Origin: Mortierella alpina | Lineage: Eukaryota > Mortierellomycota > Mortierellomycetes > Mortierellales > Mortierellaceae | Direction of reading: 5' to 3' | DNA length: 64,000 bases | NCBI GenBank assembly: GCA_029449245.1 | Contig: JANATF010000013.1 | Location: forward strand, 1,054,001-1,118,000 | In this document: positions 1-15,031 of the stretch, piece after piece | Layout: the number at the start of each line of letters is the position of its first letter | Numbering within the stretch: position 1 is the first letter of the stretch | Made by a program: the position numbers and the translations under genes | Notes under the pieces: generated by a model | Databases searched by the model: none | What the model saw: only the letters and a program-made list of their open reading frames with translations | What the model was told of the DNA's origin: nothing

Positions 1-2692
<2,692 letters not shown>

Positions 2693-3399
2693 GGCTGGAG
2701 GTCTTGCGCGTAGGGGCTGTGTTGTTTATCAGAGAGAGACAGAGAGAGACAGAGAGAGAGAGAGTGAGAGAGAGTGAGAGAGAGTGAGAGTAAGTGAGAG
2801 TAAGAGACAAAGGGAGGATGAAAGGTGGGGAAGGGAGCTGTTGCGAAAGTATTGCGGGGGTGTGGGGAAAGAGTGAAATCGCGCTAGGGTGATTATAGAA
2901 GACAGAGAAAGAACTTGGAGATAAGAAGACTGTATACGAGAACGAGAGACGAAAGAGAAGAGAAGAGTGGGAGCGAGAGCGCGAATGCGAGGAGGCCAGA
3001 AAAAGAAAAAGAGAGAGAACGACAAAACGGCTGCTCACGCCTCATTACATTTTCGCTGCATCCGTTGCATTCCCATGTCTCAGCCTGTCCATGAAGACCA
3101 TCGTGGTACGCAGCTGCTGCCTATCTCGCCCACTGCCCATTGGGCTGCTCTCCAAGTCCTCTCCAAGATCAACTCGCGACTCGCGCCGACATTCACCTCG
3201 AGAAGCAGTGCCAATGCAGGCTGCCATTCCTTCCCAGCTTCATGAGACAACCTCGCGACTCTGAGGCTGAGCTTTCCAGTTCAGCCTGACTGTTTGATAT
3301 ATGTTGCTGTAGAATGATGATGAATGCGTTTACTTCTTGCCTCTCCAAGGCTATTCAAGTAGACTATGTTGTCGCTCTTCTCACACTCACACTCACTCC
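2693..3399. other. Intergenic, hexokinase upstream region
   Basis: No coding region is supportable. The part next to hexokinase is a purine-rich low-complexity tract; the rest is plain sequence up to the stop codon of the neighbouring minus-strand gene. Confidence 0.6.
2731..2808. repeat. GA-rich simple repeat
   Basis: Almost uninterrupted GA dinucleotides on the plus strand with periodic GAC, GAGT and TAAG interruptions, directly upstream of the hexokinase start. In transcript sense it is a CT-rich tract and may be part of the 5' UTR or core promoter; that role is inferred. Confidence 0.85.
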
Positions 3400-6177
3400 T
3401 CAGAACCCAGAGTTCTCCTCGGCCTCAACGGGACTCTGCATCGTCATGCTACCTTGCTGACTCAGTCGCTTCTCAGCCTTCTCCTTCTTCCGGTCACCAT
3501 TGATCATCTTGCCCAGCTTTTTCAAAACACTCCTCCGTCGCTGCTTCTTGTCGTCCTTGCTGTCCTTTCCGTCCTTGGGGAAACTACCGTCCTTGCCGCT
3601 CGAACCCAGTGACCCAGCCTCGCTGCTGTTGCCTTCAATCGTCTTGACACTGTCCATCGTCGAGGCCCGTCCTGTCCTCGTCAGCAACGTCAGTGACCGC
3701 CCCGAGCTCGCAGACGCATCGTTTTGATGAAGTGTGGGGGATTCTGAATGCGTCCAGAGGTGATTCTGTACTAGGGTTGCACTCAATGCTGCGGACACGG
3801 GTGTTGACACCTCTTGTGACTGCCCCGGGATCGCCACGGGTTGAGACTTGAGGACTTGGGTATCGAGCGCAAGAGAGCCTCGACGGGCATGTCGAGGAAG
3901 GGGGGGCACAGAGGACGAGAGCTGCTCTTCTGTTGGGGTATCCGCGACTTTGGTCGTAGTCGCCTCCTGCTGGTTGGCTTGGGTATTGGCCGCTGGGTCC
4001 TTGTCATCTGCCGCAGAGGCGACCACTGGGGAAGATCTGATAGAGGTCACAGCGACTTGCTTCTCTGGAGCCTGGCTCACCTGAAGAGACTCGACCACCT
4101 TGGTTTGGTTCGAAGAGTTGCTGGTATTGGTGGTGGTGGTTGTCGTGCTTGAGCTCGACTCATTCGACCTCATCAACTTTGCAAACCGTCCTAGGCGCTC
4201 CAAAAGTGGTGAGTTGTTTGAGGACGACGTAGGCGAGGACGGGACTGAGGATGCTGCTGGGGAGGATGTGGCCGACCGTCTCTTCAGCTTTGCGAATGGC
4301 TTTGACCGAGTCGTGGATGGGGTTCCGGAAGGTGAAGCCAGTGGGGTATCGAGGACGACCTTTGGTGAGGCAATGGGGATGGCAACTGCGGGCGTTGCCT
4401 GTTTCTCGACAACTTCAGAGGCTGCTGTAGTCGCAACTTCAGGAATACTCCTCTCCAACACCTCCTCCTGGACCATCGTTGTCGAATCCTTTTGTTGTGA
4501 GCCCTCCTCAGCGGTCGGTCCATCAAGAATGATGGTCTCCTCGAACACAGCCGAAGTCACCTGCTGCCTGAACTCGATCGCTTTTGACTCCTTGTGCAAT
4601 GCAGACCCTTCATGGTGATGATTGACAGAATTGCTAGCACCCTCGGTGGTATATTGGTGCTCTCCTTTAGAATCCTCTGAAATCATCACTGGTCCAGGTC
4701 CACCTTCGATGTCGCTATGGTGATGGTAATCGTACTCTTGTCCAAGGATAGGAGCCTCTTCTTCAGTAGGGGTGACGACCAGCGCATGGTAGTCTGTCGC
4801 TCCATTGTTCTTCAATGGGTGGAAGCAGAGACCTAGTAGGAATATATAAAAGCGGGAGCGTCAATTTCATCATGCTATGATATTACTTTCGAGTGCGAGA
4901 AGGCTAGGGGCTCGGCGCGTCAAGGGCACAGGCGTGCAAGTAGAAGAAGCGGAACGTAAGAAGTGAGACCAAAGTAAAAGGAGAAGGGAGAGGGATTGCA
5001 AGCATGAGGGAGCGAGGTACATATTCACCTCATGTACATGTGCAAAGCCTCGGACCAAAAAAAATTGACCTGATGCTGTTGGTCGTGATAAAAAAGCGGG
5101 GGGTCGATTTCGAACTAGCCAGACTGTGCTGGAAATCCCTTGTTGCGCTGCCTTTCCAGCAGTAGTCAGAACCAACAATCTGACAACCATAAATAACCCT
5201 GGGCCATGGGATCATGGAAGTTTCCATAACCTCTCCCCTCGTGTTACCGATAAGGAGGGATGGATATCCATGGTCTCCGAAAGGAACAAACAACAACTCC
5301 TTTGGGCACTCGTTTTAGAAATAATAGAAAATGGAAAGCGATCGAGATATGGAGTACAAGGATTGCAGCCAAAGGCAGGATGTCAGAGGCGGAACGACGA
5401 GTACAAAGGGCTATTGTGCATAACGCCTACGCGACATGGACTATGAACGACGAATGCGCCATGGCGCGTTGCAGCCAAGCAACCCTCATGTCGGGCATAT
5501 ATGGCTGCAATGGCGTGTTTTTTTTTGTTTGTGCGAGATTGCATGCATCAACGACAACAAGACTAAAAAAGAAAAAAAATCGATGAGGAGTACTATCACC
5601 CATGGCGACAAAGTGTACATGAACATGCGCGTGAGGCGGTCGCATGAATAATCAAAAATAACGAACAGCAAGGGGGACATAAACACAAGGCGAGCGAGAC
5701 AGTCTTGGAAGCACGAGAGGGAGAAAGACAGGGTGTAGCAAGGGAAAGGGGGACCGATGGAAAGGAGAGGGACCGATGTGAAAAGTCACTGTTGCCCATG
5801 AGAGCGAAACTCAGTTTCGCTACCCCCACAAAAGACACGTTGCGGTGTCTCGAAACTGCACACTTACCACAAGAAATCCGTTTGAAAGCCATAGATAGCC
5901 TGCTCTGTTTGGGTTCTGCTGATGTATCTGCCGCTTCCGGTGCAACAGCCGTAGAGGCCAGCGTAGGGTCGGACCCTGAGGTCGACGTGACGAAAAACAC
6001 CTCCTCGGTCTCGAGGACGGGCTCATCGTCATGGTCGGGCTCGAGCGCGGGCTCAGGGGTTGGTGTGATGGTGGCGCCTTCAGGGACGATTTCAGCCTCT
6101 GAGGCTGTCAATTTTGTGGTGGCGAGCTGCTGTGGTTGCGACTGGGCATCAGCCTCTTGGATGTGAGAGTCGGTCAT
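3400..6177 (-). CDS. Ser/Thr-rich protein of unknown function, two exons
   Basis: Not a recognised family. Exon 1 (5868-6177) starts at MTDSHIQEADAQ and ends at FKRISC with a GTAAGT donor. Exon 2 (3400-4832) opens after a CTACTAG acceptor. The phases match (1+2) and give 580 residues. The junction places a basic segment (SRLSMAFKRISCG) before KNNGATDYHALVVTPTEEE. The middle is Ser/Thr/Pro-rich low complexity with poly-Ser and poly-Thr runs. The C-terminal quarter has a strongly basic stretch (KKQRRRSVLKKLGKMIN, then KKEKAEKRL). No membrane segment or signal peptide is seen. A TATA box lies 54 nt before the ATG, which supports this start. The intron is unusually long, 1035 nt. Alternatively these could be two genes, but exon 2 has no ATG near its 5' end. 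The basic blocks could bind nucleic acid or membranes (guess). Confidence 0.6.
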
Positions 6178-6230
6178 GGTGGTGAAAAGGAGTTGTAGGT
6201 TGGGCGGCGGGAGGCAGGGCGCTGCGCTCT

Positions 6231-6238
6231 TTATATAC
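6231..6238 (-). promoter_or_regulatory. TATA box of the two-exon Ser-rich gene
   Basis: Minus-strand GTATATAAAGAG lies 54-61 nt upstream of the ATG at 6177, a normal TATA-to-start distance for a fungal gene with a short leader. Confidence 0.6.
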
Positions 6239-6239
6239 A

Positions 6240-9200
6240 AAGGTTGGGATGAAATTGCAATATGAGAAATCCTATGTTGACAATCCAGCAGTAATTTAAT
6301 AAGGAAGGATAGTCAGTGCTTTTGAACAGTAGCCGATCATCGCGAACACTCATGAAGAAGGGAATCAGGAGGAACCCTTCAAATATAGTATTCGAGATGA
6401 GAAGAACGTATAGTGGAATATAAACTAAATGAGAATGAGTAGGGCACGGGTGCTCGCCCAACAGAAACCCCTACTGTGGGCGGTATGTGCGGTTGTTGAT
6501 GGATTGGTGTGCGCTGTGTTACTCGAGGGAGACCACGCGCAACGGACAACTCGTGTGTGACAATAGGGATAAGGACTCGAGTTGACACGTTACTTGGAAC
6601 GCCCTCGCTTTGTAAGTGAAACCAATGGTGGGCACGGTTGAAGGGGCGTTGGGCACAGATAGTGAGGGTTGGGAAATGCTTGAGAGGTCGAAGACAGAAA
6701 GAATAATGCCCTTTCCATTCACTATCTGGGAGAAATGGTGCGGGTGCGATCCAACTCGTGCTGACTAGTACCCGAAGTAAGATAGGTAGGTAGGCTGCGC
6801 GAGGGTTTCTTTGGATCAGAACGGAATGCGATGGGATGGGACGGATGCGAGTGGTCAAACAATAGCGGGATTTCGGCCCCTTCAGAGCATTTTTGCTGCC
6901 ACTCATGCTGACACCACTGAACAAAGCTGAAGAGAAGATAACGATGAGGGCTCCTGAAAGGTCGACCTGTTGGGATTTGGGAGCAGAAGATGTGGCATGG
7001 GGTAGGGTACCTCGTTGCTGTGTTGCTCCGGAGCAATTGAAGATGGCCAAGCGTACTGATGGCTGGTGGATGGTAAGTGATGAGAACTGAGTGTTGGACG
7101 TGGGGAAGCGAAGGACAGATAGTTGGTTTGAACTGAGAAAGGTGTGAGAAATAGAAAAAAAAACAAAAGAAAAAGACAGATAGGCGAGGGCGATCGTGGA
7201 ATTTTATACGAAAGTGAGGAGAGGAGGGGATCTCATGGCCACACTGCAGCAGATTGCTGAACATGGGGGTTACATATGCAGAGGGGAAGGGGGAAAGGGA
7301 AGAGAGAGGATTCGTCTTCCTCTGTAGTCACTCCCAACTCAAAAACTAACCAGCCGCATGAAGAGAAGAAGGAACAGCAGGTGCTGTAGCAGGATCAAGG
7401 ACCGGAGACCATTGGGCAAGCAACCATGTGTCCATCCTATCGATCCATACATCGTTCCCATCTGCAGCACAATATACAAGTCTTGGTATCCTTCGTGCAC
7501 TCGTGTCCACTACGTTGAGTATGCTATCTCTCCCTTCCATCTTCCTCTCGCTCTCTCTCTCTTAGCCATTGTGAGTGTGTGGGTTTGTGGCCACCGTCAG
7601 TAATCCTCATCTTCTTTGCGTACAAGATACAAGAACTTAAACACTAACATTACATATGCTAAAGAACAGATTCTGGGACAGACCTTCATGCGATACCAAT
7701 CGACGAATGAATCCCAGGACCACCGGGTATCTGCCATGTGCCAAAATGCTTGTGTGGGGGTCCTCTTCCTTCCTCCGCTGAGCACCGCAGTGGGACAAAC
7801 CCCCCCTCCTGGTCCCTGACCAACCAAGTATTTATCGTCATCTCAGCCACAATGTCAACGGATGAGAGTGCAAAAAAAAAATGAGGGTCACCGATTTGCA
7901 TAGAGAGCGGGGTAAACAGACCAAAGCGCAATGGCGGGAAGAGTCATTCTTAGTCTTTGAAAGGACGTCATGATGTCAAGAGGACCTGACTGGATGTCCC
8001 CGGACCTGTGGGAGCCCCAGGCCTGTGGATGGAATGAAAGGACGGCGTCCGTAGTGGTGATGATGATGGATGGGTCATGAGAGTTCTCGACACCGCTCTT
8101 TTTTTTATTGCTTCGATGCCAAGCATTCAACGCAATGGTAACTGGAGTGGTTTTTTCTTTCCTAGTCTTCTGATTGAGTGTGTTTACAATACAGGGGGAC
8201 TCTCCAAGAGCTGCTCTCAGTATTTTCCTGAGTTTTGTTGATGGACCCTTTTTCCTATCCAGTATCATTTCGTCTACTGCCTATGTATTGCCATCAACTT
8301 GGGGCAAGTGACGGGAATAGCCAAGAACACAAAGTGAAAGAATAAGGGCGTAACAAGCAAGCGCCAACCCGACAACAATATGGAACGCTACACAAACGCG
8401 AGAATCTCCCCCATTTGGTATCGACTGAAGGGAGCACAGTGATACAAAACACAACAACAGACAAGATCGAAAAATCTTTGATCACGGAGTTTTCTTTTCC
8501 TGCCGGTCGCAAATGTCTTGCTTACCGCAGACGGACATGAACACAAACTTCGAAGCAACACCCGAAGCAGCATGAAGTAAAGAGGCAGCTGAATCATTCT
8601 TTAGGTCAATGACATGAACAATTCAGCTGAGCAGAGATTAGCAAAGAGCTGCAGTTAGACAAGGCATGCGAGCCAAGGGGGTGCTGAAAGCAGCTGTGCC
8701 GAGTTCACGAAAAAAAAAGAAAGGAGATAAGCTTCTACTACTGCATGTGCTGGTGACACCCTTACATGGTTCAAACCTCTGAGCACAAAAAATGTCGAGG
8801 ACATGCACGTCGTCGCTAGGCTATGTTCAGCATGCATCCCACTCCCCTATTCCTCTTTTTTTTTTCTCCTGTGGCATTCAATCCCAGCCCGAGCAGAAAC
8901 AAGAAAAGTGTCGAGGATGTGGTCAGCCGATCCCTTTTTTTTACTTTGCATACCACAATAGGTAGACGCACCGAGCAAATAAATCTTTCGTCCAGAGCAT
9001 GCAGATGACGAGCATTGGGAGAAAAAACTCAAAAAGTCAACATCGTGGCTGCCTTGGGTTTACAAAACCTTCTTTCTTCTTCGCCTCATCGCTTGTTCTC
9101 GAAGTGGGAGGTGATTGAAGGAAGCGGAGAATACAAAACAAGTCTTTCCCGGCTCTTGCTCTTCTCTTTTCTGCAGTATGGTTACTCTGCATTGCACAGC

Positions 9201-10349
9201 ACCAATGTGATCACCTCACTCTCCAGATAGATGATGACGATGGGCGGTATTATCAAGGAGGTCTGTCGTTTTTGTATTACAGCGGAATCACATTCGACTC
9301 GAACAGCTGAGCACAGTAACAGTACTGAAAGAAAGGCTATTGTTATTCAAGCGGGAGTGCAGCAAAAGAAGAAAAAGGGCCATTTTCCTTGCTTCAAGGT
9401 TTGTCGTTGTGCACATGAGCACCTCAATTGCAAGTCCACCATGCAGATGGAGGTACGACAAAAAAAAACAAGGAGGCGATGTGATACGGACTAAAGAACA
9501 TGATACTAGAAGGATGAGGAAGGATTGTTTATCTGTCGGTCTCAAATGCGTCGAGAGAAACTCCATTCTGTCGTAATCTTGTTTGAACGAGAGTGGATGA
9601 TCCAATTGTGGACTAACGCCAGGTCTCCGAAAAATAGCAGCCCGAGGAACCGAAAGGTTCAGGAACACAAACTGACGATCCGGTTTTAGATGAAAACGGT
9701 CAGTTCAGACTCGGTAGTCTATACCTAGGAATGGGTAGTCCGATCAGAAAGACGTCCATGACTGTTTGCGATGGCTCAGTAGGAGGTGGGGGCAAGGGAC
9801 GGGGTGCGGCGCGATCCTTTTGCAGCAGGGACCGTTGCAAAATATGCACGTCTGTGATCCATCTGAGGGCGAGTACGAAGGGGTGGGGCATCGCATCAGA
9901 AGTCATGCACAATGATAAAACCAGAAGAGGTATCCCCACTGCATGATGCATGGACGAGGGAATTTTGTTTGGTGACATGTGGCTCCGCTAGACTTGACGA
10001 GACGCGAAGAGACCTGAGTCCGATGATGACATTGGCTGACCAAGATGAGGTCGATAGCCTGGGCGCCCCACGTTTATCCTTCCTCGTGTCACTCAAAGTC
10101 TTGACGGCGGAGGGCTCTTTTCCATTTCTCGCGTGCTCTTGCCTAGTCTACCTGGCAGAAGGTACGGTGCAAGCTGAACTCCGATGGTAGAAGATGGGCT
10201 GGGAAGTTGTGCCTTTTTCTTTTGTCATCCAAGAAAGGTGCTGTGTTCCATCAACGTTTTCAGGTGTAAAAGTTTACTGTACTCACCCTATGTAGTCTAT
10301 GCAATCATGTATTCTCCTTTTTCTTCACATGTACATGTTTCTAACATGC
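6240..10349. other. 4.1 kb with no supportable gene
   Basis: The open frames here are short, mostly begin at TTG or CTG, and have no recognisable motif or convincing splice pattern. The longest (minus, about 6379-7050 and 6722-7264) overlap in different frames and look like chance. Short A/T homopolymers occur (for example at 5519, 7870 and 8856). The tract could hold a non-coding transcript or a fast-evolving multi-exon gene that I cannot see. Confidence 0.5.
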
Positions 10350-12315
10350 TCAACAGGTCGGGATGCTGACCTTCAACCTTCGATCCACCGTCATGATGCC
10401 CCACTGCGACTCTCGCACATTGATCGAGCTCTTCCAGGGTTCGTCAAAGGCTTCGAAATAGTAATATGGAACCTTGCGTTTGTTAGCCTGACACACCCAA
10501 CTGTCGAGGAATATCTGGAGATTCTCAGTTGAGGGTACCGCGGTTCCTATCGGACATCAAGGGAGGTAAGAGTAAAAAGGGATTATGAAGGTATGTTAGT
10601 AGGTCGGACGCCAATTTGGTGTAGCATGCAAAAATATTCTCTAGTCGTGTATGTATGAATGTACCCATCCTCGCACTTGAAGGCCCACTAGGCCATCCCA
10701 CTTCAGAAATTATAGCGGGCTTTCCTAAAGCCGCCGGTAGAGTCTCCGTCTTGTAGTTGGCAAAGGCCCAGGTGGCAGCTTCTTGGACGGGGGTGTAGGC
10801 AAAGAACGGATGGATGTTGGACATGATCCAGTCGGCTTGATCCACAATCTGAAGAGCATTGCGGCCCAAGTCTGAAGAAAATATAGGGATCTCGCCGAGA
10901 TATCGGCCGAGATTGACAACAGCTGCATCAGAGGACAACGCCGCGCTGGCGGCTCTCTCGTCCAGACCTCTGCGTATCTCGTTCATGTAGCCGGTCAAGA
11001 CGCCAAGAGGTACAAACTCATCTGACCCGGCCTTGCCCTCGTTTCGAAATAAAACCTCGTTGCCGACAGAGATACCAATGACTCTAGAGGTGGCCGGGGA
11101 GATGGTCGTTGACTTTCCAGCTGCTGCTCCTTGGCCTTCATTACTGCTGATGGTCTCCAGGTCGTTATCGATCAAACTCCAAAAGAGCCGAGATTGCTTT
11201 TCCCAGGAGACTGGGCTATGATCCACCCATAGCGTCAGAATGACTTGCATTTCTGGCAAGCCCAGGTACTCGATCGCTCTTAGCACATCCACAGTTTGAC
11301 GGCAGGCCATACCGTAGAGACGAATCCTTGTAGTCAACTGAGAGAGGATCTTGATATCCTCAATGACCTGGCCCAGGTTGACTCTGCAATCGGGTTCCTG
11401 CGATCCTCGAGGCGTGTAGTCGATGCCATAAAAGACCTTTTTGAGATTAGCGTCCAAATTAATGGTCTTGTTGACATGGTAAATGGACTCGATGGACTCT
11501 GGAGACTGAATACCGCCTCCTATCCCTCCATTGTTGCCATCACCCCCTCCAAAGGTGGGGCCGTGCGAACCAGGGGGTGCACCAGTACGATGAAAGAGCT
11601 GCTCTCTAAACGAAAAGACTAGAATCGTCCCTAGGATTAGAAAACAGAGGATGACGCCCAGACAAAGGCAAGTCCGGACTTGTTTCTGTTTTCCGTGCTC
11701 TCGCTGTAGCCAGGGGCTTTTCTCGGTCGTCGACACGAGGTGGGCGTTAGACTGAGTGGTGGCAGTATGGGAGGATGAGGACGAAGAAGAATGTGAGGCT
11801 TCTTTGCTGACAATGGGCTGCTTGTTGGCTTGATTCAGCTCCTCATCATCGTCCGAGTCCCAGCCAAAGACGGAGGAGGAGCGACGTCGGTGATGCTTTG
11901 GTCTGAAGAACGATGCTAGGGTCGAGGAGGTTTGGATGGAATCTGATTTCCCCGCATTACTGGGCGGCATGAGAGACGAGGTGTTTGATGACGCGGGAGC
12001 TGCTGAATGAACAGTTTCTGGAATGCGCAACACGGACGCGTTTGAGAAGCTGTATCCTGAAGTTGACTGCGGCTGACCAAGACTGGACCCCAAGGCGGGG
12101 TTTGTGTTCAGTTGTGATGGTTGCTCCGACTCTTCATGTGCACGGATTTGTAGATCGGGAGGTGGGCATGATGAGTGAGGTACTTGAAGATGGACGGGCT
12201 TTGGGCTCGTGGGAGGGAGGGGATCACAGTCTGGCTGGACATTAGGTGCGTTAACTTTAGAGTGCTCATGCTGACACGGCGCGTGAGAATCACGAGAAGC
12301 AAGTGGAGGATCCAT
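10350..12315 (-). CDS. Type II membrane-anchored GH17 beta-1,3-glucanase
   Basis: Hydrolyses or remodels cell-wall beta-1,3-glucan (family GH17; fungal BtgC-type enzymes share this layout). Exon 1 is 10665-12315 and exon 2 10350-10546, giving 615 residues. The start is MDPPLASRDSH; the frame runs further upstream only from a TTG. Residues 1-210 are a Ser/Pro/His-rich cytosolic tail. A single membrane segment (CLCLGVILCFLILGTILVF) lies near 215-236, then a Gly/Asn linker, then the catalytic barrel from VFYGIDYTPRG. The acid/base Glu sits in VGNEVLFR (near 420) and the nucleophile Glu in ISEVGWPSG (near 538). The intron falls just after GWPSGPSSAR. Exon 2 supplies the expected tail with FEAFDEPWK and SQWGIM. 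It ends shortly after, at VSIPTC. Its stop is about 4.7 kb from the casein kinase start. Confidence 0.9.
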
Positions 12316-12410
12316 GGTCAAGGTGGGGAAGATGAGAACGCTCAAGAAAGGGTACTGTGAGGCATCCAAAGGCCATAGGAGATCTTTTTCGCCAACGTCT
12401 ACTGAGACAA

Positions 12411-12417
12411 TTTTATA
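12411..12417 (-). promoter_or_regulatory. TATA box of the GH17 gene
   Basis: Minus-strand CTATAAAAT lies 96 nt upstream of the chosen ATG at 12315. It is a typical TATA element and agrees with the shorter start rather than the upstream TTG. Confidence 0.5.
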
Positions 12418-12419
12418 GC

Positions 12420-15031
12420 ATAGCGCGTTTGTATCATCCTGATGAGGTCTATGAACCGCGTCTACATAACGACACCTGAGCCAGCATGAGTTGGAATATG
12501 ACGGTTTGGACCTGCAGCAAAAGCGGACACTTCCTTCAAATCTTTTTAAACGACGTGAAGTGGGTTTCGCTTGAAGGAGCCATGATTGTCACTCTTTTTA
12601 GTTTTGCATAAGGTTGCATATTTGCTAGAGATGCTAGCCAGCCAGCAAGCCGGCTGCGCGCATGCGGCCTCGTGCCGAAGCAGTCAAGCAACTTGCAGTT
12701 AGCCGAACCATCGTCAATGCAAGTGCCCTAGACCGGTATCGACGCCATACCTTGTTTGGCGATCGGGCACGGGCCGGATGTAGAGTGTTCAAGGCGCCGT
12801 GTCTTGAATGTGGAGGGTGCACCGTTGTCTGTGGCCTATTGTCCGTCCTATCGCCTCCTCGAAAAAGCGTACTCCTTGGTTCCCTCCCCTTCTGCACTCC
12901 CCCCTTCTCAGAGTCTTGCCTCTGCTTGTGTCTTTCTATCGATTGCTCGTCTGTTCTGTCAGTCTCCTGGCGCTTCCTGTGCAAAAGATGAGATTCAAAT
13001 ATGGTTGAGGGTAGAATGTACCCAGTCAACAGCGATGGTTAGAGCGAACAGGGATCGTGCTGTGTGCTTGCGGTTTATGTTTTGAGCTTTTTTTTCCACG
13101 GCTATTTGTTGCCGCACAGTTCGTTGGTTGGTGTTGCTGTTTGTGCTGTGGAGTGATATGCATGTTCCGATGCGACGACCACCCGGTTATGCTGTGGGGT
13201 GGAGTGTGGAGGCCGTCGTCCATACGTCCGCAAGGGGTGGAAGGAACGACAGTGTCCTAACAGCCTCCACCGGCGACCTAGATGGTATACCATGACCCCT
13301 TCCCCCAGACCTGGGCTCCCACCCCCCGCCCCTCGCACTTTCTTTTTTGTGTGGCACATATGTATTTTTTTTTTGTCCCTTTCCATCACACCCATCTCTC
13401 TTTCTCTTTCTCTTTTCCCTCGCGCTGTTTAGTTCACACCTCTCTACATTCCTTGTCCATCCATCCATTCATTCCTCCATCCTTTCAGCGCTTTCCATCA
13501 TTCCATCATCAACCTCACACTGTCTTCCCTTCGTTCCTCATCCAATCCTGTAGCCTTGTCTCTGTTTCAAGGTAAATCCTAAACACCTGCAAAACTCCAT
13601 TCACTTAACACGGTCTCGTCGCACTCATTCGACACAGACACATTACGGATCGCCCCCCTTCTCCAGTTCCATGTCGCACACGTCAACACGAACACAAGCG
13701 CGATCATAGACGCACGAGAAGAAACCAACATCTACTTCAGTGACTCAATCAATACACCGCGTGTGGTCTTCGATCTTGCCAAGCCCATCAGCTATGCTGC
13801 CTCTTTTTTCTTCACCGGAGTATTTTTTCTTTTTGGGTCGGAAAGAAATCACATTTACGGCGCTCTTCGCATCGCTTCACTCAAGTGGCCTCACGGCGGC
13901 AAGCCGCGAACTATGCACATCCTTGAGTATATCCCACACTTGATTATTTCCAGGCCGCATTATTTTGTCATGGTGGAGGAAGCCTGTGCTCTGATTGGCC
14001 GGAACTGCACACGATAAATACATCGATGGAAAAGAGGGCAAAAACGCGAGACTGAAGAAGAGTAGAGAGAGGGGAGACGAGGAGGAGAAGGAGGAGTGAG
14101 GGGAAAGAGGGGGTGGAGAGGGGGAATAGGACCATGGACGCCGGATGTATGATGTATGAAGCGAGGGAGGAGTGAATGACCTCTTGTCCGGGCGGCACAT
14201 GTGCGTGCACAAAACAATGCGAGACAATGCACTACCATAGCCAGCCAGTCACCCGGGGCCACAGAGCGAGAACAACAACAAGGTGCGACAGAGAGTGAAG
14301 GAATGAGAATGAGAGCGAGAGCGAGACGGGAGCAGGGAGAGCGAGGGAGAGAGAGTGAGAGAGTGAGGGCTCGATGTGTTGAAGTGAGGAGTGCAAGGCG
14401 GGAGTTAGAGTGCGTGTGTGTGTGTGAGTGCGCACACAGTGCGACATGGCACCTCAGACGAGTGTTCTTTTTCCACCCACTGCCGCAAGTCTCCTTTGTC
14501 TCTTTTGTCTCTTTTGTTCCCGTGCTCCGCGTCCGTTTGTTTCGCTCTTTTTCTCTGGTCTCTTTTGTCTTTTCGTCTCTTCGTCTCTTCTCAATCCAGC
14601 CCGCCTGCTTGAACTCCTTCCTTGGCTTCTTCCTGACTCGCACACCCACCACACCCACCACGCCTAGCTCGACTCGACCCCACCCGTTTGGCTTTCACGC
14701 TCGACTCGCCCTTTTCTTGGCTCGCCCCCCTGCTTACTTATCCATCCTTGCCGGAACTGTGCCTCAGCTCCCACCACTGATACGAGTTACTGCCGCTCCA
14801 CCCCTTCTTTCGCTCCTTCGTGCTTCTTCTCCTTACTGCTGGAATCTCCTCTGTCTGCTGAAAAGCGAGAGCGACAAAAAAAGCAACGAAAGAACGATAG
14901 AAGTACGTGGTTCTTCATCTCACGCCATATAAACCTAGGCATGGACTCCTCGCGCCCCACACCTTTCGACATCACCGATCTAACCCAAATAAATGGCCCG
15001 CTACTATATTTCTCTCCTCTCCACCGATAGC
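12420..15031. other. Intergenic, pyrimidine-rich leader of casein kinase I
   Basis: No gene supported. Roughly 12830-13560 and 14460-14880 are strongly CT-rich on the plus strand, including repeated TCTCTTTTG words near 14490-14585. Polypyrimidine blocks like this are common in fungal promoters and 5' UTRs. The long antisense frames here are by-products of that bias. A purine-rich block lies at about 14030-14380. Confidence 0.55.

Noticed and set aside
6379-7264. Two long minus-strand frames (180 and 223 codons) in the gene-poor gap
   Set aside because: They overlap in different frames, the 223-codon one starts at TTG, composition is Pro/Ser/His-rich without motif, and no splice pattern connects them to other exons.
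13960-14661. Minus-strand frame of 233 codons, Arg/Lys then Ser/Leu-rich
   Set aside because: It is the antisense reading of the CT-rich leader of casein kinase I. Its length follows from base bias, and it does not begin at a convincing ATG context.
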